Positions 59,171 through 64,000 of a DNA stretch of 64,000 nt are shown one piece after another. Under the pieces are notes generated by a model. That model was given only the letters and a program-made list of their open reading frames with translations, was not told the DNA's origin and ran no database searches. This stretch comes from Terramyces sp. JEL0728. Lineage: Eukaryota; Chytridiomycota; Chytridiomycetes; Rhizophydiales; Terramycetaceae. A program made the translations under genes and the position numbers. The stretch is from assembly GCA_027603945.1 (NCBI GenBank), contig JADIIU010000006.1, positions 124,001 through 188,000 on the forward strand, written 5' to 3'. Positions within the stretch are counted from its first letter, which is position 1, and each line of letters opens with the position of its first letter.

Positions 59171-60880
59171 TTAACAAATAAACACCTTCATGACATGAAT
59201 TTGAGCAGCTGCAGCTTCCTTGCATTGAATAACGTTTAAAACTTCAGCTTCTGTGCGAGCAATTTCAATCGCTTGATCATAAACTACCAACGCATCTTCC
59301 ATTTTGTTTTGGTGGCATAGTAATTGCGCTAATTGAGTATAGGCAATGTCGCACAGCGGATCAACCTCAATGGCTTTTCTGCAAAGCTTTTCAGCTTCGT
59401 TTGCATCTTGTTTCCATTGAACACAAAGAATGGCCTTGTTGATATACGGTAATGGAGAAGACGGATCCATAGAAATGGCCTTGTCGAAACTCTTTTCAGC
59501 TAATATTAATCGAATTTACCATCAACAAAGGTTTGCTTATCCATCAAGATTTCACCATGATAATTCCAAACTTCTGCACTGTTTTCAAACAGCTTCTTTG
59601 CTTCTCTGAATTTCTTTTCAGCACCAACAATGTCACCAAGCTTGTATTTGGCGACTCCCATTTGAATGTGGACATACACTGAAGATTCAGATGCGCTTTC
59701 ATTCTTTAATGAAGTGCTGTAGTCATCAATGGCACCTTGGAAATCTCCAGTCAAGAACCGGACTTGCCCGCGGTGATAATACAAATCAGGGTTTGTTGAA
59801 GATATTAAACTAGCCTTTTCAAACTGTTCAACAGCTCTTTCCACGTCTGCTCTCTCCATATAAAGCGTTGCTCTTTTGATGATGGTGTTGATATTCTTTG
59901 GGTCGTTCAATAATGAGTTTTCCAGATCCGACACTGCATCGTCAACTCTTCCCATCAAGAATAGAATAGTTCCTCTATAGTTTAAAGCTTTTGCTTTAAT
60001 GAATTCAGTGGAAAAATCGTCGGCTGCGATTGTTTCTTCAGCCAAATCAAAAGATTCTTGCCACTTGCGTGCTTTTGCAGCTTCAAAGGTTTTTTTCAGT
60101 AGCAAGTCAGATTCGTTGGTAGTGTCCAGTTCTGCAGTAATTGTATAATCATTTGGAATCGTTCTGAATGAATCCATATATGCGGAAATGAAAGTTTCCG
60201 ACGGCATTTTGGCAACTTTGGTTTTCATTACATCTCTGGCTTTTGCAGTTGCAATAACTTTAAGAATACGATCTGGTGCAGCAAGAGATTGTTGATTTTG
60301 GAATCCTTCCAAAACGCAAACAACAGTGAAATCGTTCAGCGCATCTTGCAATCTTTCCAACTTTTCGTTGGCAACAGCTCGGCGATGGAATGCTTTAATA
60401 TATTTAGGATCCAATTCAATTGCTTTGTTGCAATCGTCGATCACCAACTCGTATTTTCCAAGGTTGGAGTATGATGCTGCTCTGTTGCAATAATACACGG
60501 ATGTAGGCGCTAAATCGATCGCTTTGGTGTATTGCTCAATTGCCTTGTCATATTTCTGTTCTGCATAGAATTTGTTCCCCAATGCTTTTGCTTGTGAAGC
60601 TAATTCAACATTTTCGTTTGAAGATTCTTGAACTGGAGTTGTTGTTTTTGGACTCTTGACTTCCTTTTCTACAACAGGTTCTAGAATGAATTGATATATT
60701 ACCAGGAGCATCTTGGGAAGTCTTTGACTTTCTCTTCTTTGGCTTCTTTTTCTTTGCTGCAACCTTGGCATCTACTACTTCTGGCTTGGCGCTTGAATAA
60801 TATACTGCGCCAGCTACTACCCCAGTAGCAATGGTAGCACCAAGGAGGAGTTTCCAATTCTTCTTGACAAATGTTTCCAT
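59171..60880 (-). CDS. TOM70: TOM70 mitochondrial import receptor
   Basis: Three exons give about 555 residues; introns are 60681-60702 (22 nt) and 59500-59519 (20 nt). The start (METFVKKNWKLLLGATIATGVVAGAVYY) is an N-terminal outer-membrane anchor, followed by a Lys-rich linker (AAKKKKPKKRKSK). TPR units follow: ALGNKFYAEQKYDKAIEQYTKAIDL, YYCNRAASYSNLGKYELVIDDCNKAIEL, and many more to the end. The clamp-type TPR and Tom70 core (ALNDFTVVCVLEGFQNQ) match the family. It receives Hsp70/Hsp90-bound carrier precursors, which would include the AGC carrier encoded nearby. The start at 60880 is the ATG just before the anchor; the longer frame begins at a GTG further upstream. Confidence 0.92.
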
Positions 60881-61169
60881 TGGAATTTGGATGAAAAAAA
60901 ATTTCTGCAATAATATTAATATATATCTTCCCACTCCAATTGAGAAGGGCAGCAGGATGTGCATGCACTTGCTCCACTTTCACGAACCAGCTATAAGGTT
61001 GTCACACGAATTCGCTAACCGCAACGGTAATCGAGCTGCTAAATGTGCCCAATCGGCATTCTCAAACAATTTGGATTTTATTATATGGTACAAAAACTCG
61101 TTTCACTTGCTTGGCTGTTACGTCATGCCAACCTGATTCAATTCGCGCTAAACTTCTTTATCTTTTCTA

Positions 61170-62105
61170 ATGGGCACCTCCAGTCAAGCAAATTCCAATA
61201 TCATAGTAGGAGCAGCGACAGATATCGGGGGAAAGCCTGAGCAACAGGACGACTATCTGGTTTTGCCTAATTTTTTGGTCATTGACAATCAAATAGTACA
61301 TTTGATAGGCATCTTTGACGGGCATGGTAAGCAATACTAAATCAAGGAAGCGACGGAAAGAAAGCTGCAAATGAAGCGAAAGCGCTATTCCCTACTGTGT
61401 TGGCCTCGCTCAAAGACACAATAAAAGAAGACCCATTACAAGCACTCAAAAACTCGTTTACTATTGTAAACGACAATATGAGGCACAACCAAGCGATTGA
61501 TACTTACTTGTCAGGAACCACAGCAGTAATATCACTAATCATTGACAACAATCTCCACGTCGCCCATGTTGGGGATAGCAAGTTGGCAATATACAAGGAG
61601 AATGAAAAAAAACTAAGCGGGAAATCGCTTACAATGTAACTGTCGTTGACGTTAGGGACCATAATTGCGACTCTGCTGACGAAAGAAAACGTGTGGAGGC
61701 AGCGGGGGCAAGAGTGGAGCAGTTATGGTTGGATGGAAAGGCTGACGGGCCATTAAGAATATTCAAAGGCACACTACCATACCCAGGGTAATTGCCAGCT
61801 AATTTAGAATCATAGTAACGCGAACACTTGGCGATGCGGCTGCTCAAACAATCGGTGTGTTGCCAGACCCTGATGTACTGACAGTAAAATTGGCCCCAGA
61901 AGACAAATATCTGGTTTTTGGCACCGATGGCTTGTGGGACGGCTTATCTGTTGATCAAGTAGGAAAAGTCATCTTGAAGGGAGGAAATCCAGTCGAAATT
62001 GCAAACAAAATGCTAAAGTACGGACTTGATGGACTCAACAAAAAGCAAATAGATGACAATATTACACTTATCGTTTGCCGCTTGGCTGGTGGGATATTAG
62101 CGTAA
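61170..62105 (+). CDS. PP2C-type protein phosphatase
   Basis: Four exons give about 291 residues; introns are 61327-61346, 61636-61655 and 61788-61807 (each 20 nt). Metal-binding motifs are present: EQQDDYLV near the start; the DGHG motif, cut by the first intron between H and G; GTTAVISLIIDNNLHVAHVGDSK; after the second intron LTMDHNCDSADERKRVEAAGARV; then VTRTLGDAA; FGTDGLWDGLS; and DDNITLIV. It is a Mg/Mn-dependent Ser/Thr phosphatase, likely cytosolic. The apparent frameshift around 61636 is an intron: splicing restores the canonical A-LT-DH...ER block, so the gene is intact. Confidence 0.92.
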
Positions 62106-62203
62106 ATAAAATGTACATTTTTCATATCTCTTTCCAATGAGTCGCTTGAATGGCTGCAAATATTGCTTTGGTTTCGATTTTAAAATTGTAAAAAGCAATC
62201 GCA

Positions 62204-64000
62204 ATGGATTTGAAAAAGCTACAGCAAGGTACACCAAAAATAATCAAGATGCGCTTTTGAAGATGATCAACCTGAATCAGGAAATATCTGATTCGGAAAT
62301 AATATGGAAGGTGCTCATATATGACAAATTTGGACAGGATGTTATCTCGCCATCACTTCGATTAGGAGAATTAAGGTCATCTGGAATTACCCTGCATATG
62401 TACTGTTTAGCTTAACGTCAGGTCATTAGCCAGTGATAGACAGCCCATCCCCGATGTCCCTGCTATCTATTTCCTTGAACCAACTCCAGAAAATATCGCA
62501 AATTTAGGAGAGGTAATTGAAAAGTAATGAATTAGGATTTAAAGAAGCAGCTGTACGATTCGTTTTACATTAATTTTACATCAACATTGCCAAGAGCACT
62601 AATGGAGGATTTGGCTGCACAAGCAGTTTCAACAAATTCGCAGCAATTAATCTCCCAAGTCTACGACCAATATTTAAATTATGTTTGCTTGGAACCTCAA
62701 TTGTTTTCGTTGGAAATTCCAAGAGCTTATCAAATATTAAACAGTCCAACAACGGCAGAATCAGTAATTGAAAGACTGGTGGACCAAATCGCCTCATCCC
62801 TGTTCTCAGTAATAGTCACATTGGGAAATGTTCCCATTATCAAGTGTCCAAAAGGAAATGTTGCCGAAGCAGTTGCTAAAAAGTTGGATTCAAAGTTGCG
62901 CAATAACATTTTGAATAGTAGAGCCAGTTTGTTTGCCAACCAAGTTCACTTGACTCGTCCAGGTGATTCTTACTAATTTAGTGTTGATACTCTTGGACAG
63001 GGACTTGGACCTTACTTCGTTGTTAACTCACACCTGGACATATTCTACACTTTTCCATGATCTACTGGACATGAAATTAAATAGAGTATGCTTTATGGCA
63101 GATGAAAAAGGCAGAAAGGTAGAAAAGAAATACGACATTGATGTTGCTGATCCATTTTGGCTAAAAAATGCTGCAAGTCCTTTACCAGAAGTTGGCGGTA
63201 CATTGTTTATAATTTAGTGTTTATTGATGAAGAAACAAAAAGCTACCACGAGCAGGTCAATCGAATGGGTGCCGATGCCGCTGATCCAAACGACTACTCT
63301 GCCACCACAGGAAGTCTAGCCTCTACAATGCAGAAATTGCCGGAATTAAGACTGAGACAAAAAGTACTGGATATGCACACTGTTGCAGCTACCTCATTAT
63401 TGAATGGGATCATGCAAAGACAGTTGGATTCGTTTATTAAGATGGAAGAATCGTTGGGAAAACTGACTACACCGGCGATTTTGCAAGTAATCAAAGAAGA
63501 GCAAAAGCTACCAGAAGACAAGTTGCGTCTAGCACTTGCATATATATTGTCGTGTGATGTCTCGAATGACGATGTAAACAAAATTGAAGCTGCATTATCG
63601 GAAATTGGTGCTGAAACTTCATCTATTAAATTCATCAAAAAGTAATATCAGTTAAACCTAGTATTCGAATGCAATTCAAAATGATGTCGACTGCAAATAC
63701 CCCCAGTCAAAGTACGGCATCAACCTCTGATCTACTTGGAGCTTTTTCGTCAAACTTTTCAAGAGTAATTCGATACTAATCAAGTTTACCGGTACTCTAC
63801 AAAACGCTGGCATCGGAGAAGGATTTGGTAATCTGATTGCTGGGGTAAAGAATATGCTCCCCACACGCAGCGAACTTGCAGTGACCAAAACTGTTGATGC
63901 AATTATGGAAGGGAGCGCTCCAGGAAGCGGAACGGAAGATTACTTGACGTTTGATCCAAAGGTTGCTAAACCACAGTTTTCAGCCAAGAAGCAAACGTTT
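62204..64000 (+). CDS. SLY1: SLY1 (SCFD1), Sec1/Munc18 protein, 3' end cut by window edge
   Basis: Introns: 62229-62248, 62400-62421, 62513-62535, 62963-62981, 63198-63217, 63642-63661 and 63765-63784 (20, 22, 23, 19, 20, 20 and 20 nt). Spliced sequence follows SLY1: ALLKMINLNQ, EIIWKVLIYDKFGQDVISP, DRQPIPDVPAIYF, DSFYINFTSTLPRALMEDLA, VYDQYLNYVCLEPQLFSLEI, VLILLDRDLDLTSLLTHTW, KKYDIDVADPFW. It clasps the syntaxin-5/SED5 SNARE complex in ER-Golgi transport. The first intron contains no in-frame stop, so a longer open frame begins at 62137; removing it and starting at ATG 62204 gives MDLKKLQQDALLKMINLNQ, which matches the yeast N-terminus. The last ~100 or more residues lie beyond the window. 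Confidence 0.93.

Noticed and set aside
61590..61680. Apparent frameshift in the PP2C gene at a run of eight A's
   Set aside because: A 20-nt GT-AG intron at 61636-61655 restores the canonical LT-DH...ERKR motif without any shift, so the gene is intact.
1..64000. Non-standard genetic code as an explanation for the many stops inside genes
   Set aside because: TAA, TAG and TGA all end well-conserved proteins (for example OPT1 TAG, SNAPC3 TGA, CSN1 TAA), and internal stops always sit inside removable introns.
1..64000. Mobile elements, CRISPR arrays, rRNA or tRNA genes
   Set aside because: I saw no transposase or reverse-transcriptase motifs, terminal repeats, spaced direct repeats or structured RNA genes anywhere in the window.

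Overview
The window is nuclear DNA of a eukaryote. All intron-bearing genes are broken by spliceosomal (GT...AG) introns, and the gene set points to a flagellated, early-diverging fungus or close fungal relative (chytrid / blastocladiomycete / aphelid / rozellid / sanchytrid grade). Fungal-style genes include a TYR1-type prephenate dehydrogenase, ERG26, two OPT oligopeptide transporters, TOM70 and a hevein-type chitin-binding protein. They sit beside flagellar genes (an axonemal-type dynein heavy chain and CFAP58) and genes usually met in animals and protists (TBC1D7, FERRY3/C12orf4, SNAPC3). I cannot name the species.

The outstanding property is intron size. I reconstructed 71 introns by restoring reading frame and family conservation. 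Every one is GT-AG and 19 to 23 nt long (17 of 19, 31 of 20, 10 of 21, 11 of 22 and 2 of 23 nt). Most carry a branch-site-like YTRAY word just before the 3' AG. No longer intron was needed anywhere, apart from one weak small gene model (24 and 25 nt). Most genes therefore look like chains of broken open reading frames until these introns are removed.

Layout. 1-1255 minus: TYR1, running off the left edge. 1419-14565 plus: an 8-exon dynein heavy chain of about 4,333 residues whose AAA1 site looks catalytically dead. 14584-16788 minus: membrane-anchored oligopeptidase B-like peptidase. 16790-18153 plus: COP9 signalosome subunit 1. 18245-20121 minus: FERRY3 with a UBA domain. 20230-21768 minus: PPR-like mitochondrial protein. 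22549-32018 minus: a giant SH3-SH3-RhoGEF-PH-coiled-coil protein of about 3,113 residues. 32265-33740 plus: golgin-like coiled coil. 33829-37403 plus: CFAP58. 37437-41453: a small membrane protein, TBC1D7, a doubtful small gene and an armadillo-repeat protein. 41654-43920 plus: OPT transporter 1. 43942-45002 minus: ERG26. 45485-47404 plus: aspartate/glutamate carrier. 47493-48287 minus: SNAPC3. 48309-49806 plus: glutathione synthetase. 49941-51399 plus: two tandem PRXL2-like redox proteins that differ in intron content. 51427-51897 minus: secreted chitin-binding protein. 51898-53428: the only sizeable gene-poor stretch. 53429-55793 plus: OPT transporter 2. 55880-57061 plus: MAU2/SCC4. Then a hypothetical protein, a short cytochrome b5, a 7TM receptor, TOM70, PP2C, and SLY1 running off the right edge.

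The genome is very compact. Divergent start codons are as close as 1 bp (16786-16792) and 21 bp (48287/48309), and convergent stops as close as 18-21 bp. Functional themes are flagellar motility (dynein, CFAP58), endosome/ER traffic (FERRY3, SLY1, possible golgin), nutrient signalling (TBC1D7, receptor, PP2C), peptide uptake and glutathione/redox metabolism (OPTs, glutathione synthetase, PRXL2 pair), and mitochondria (TOM70, carrier, PPR protein).
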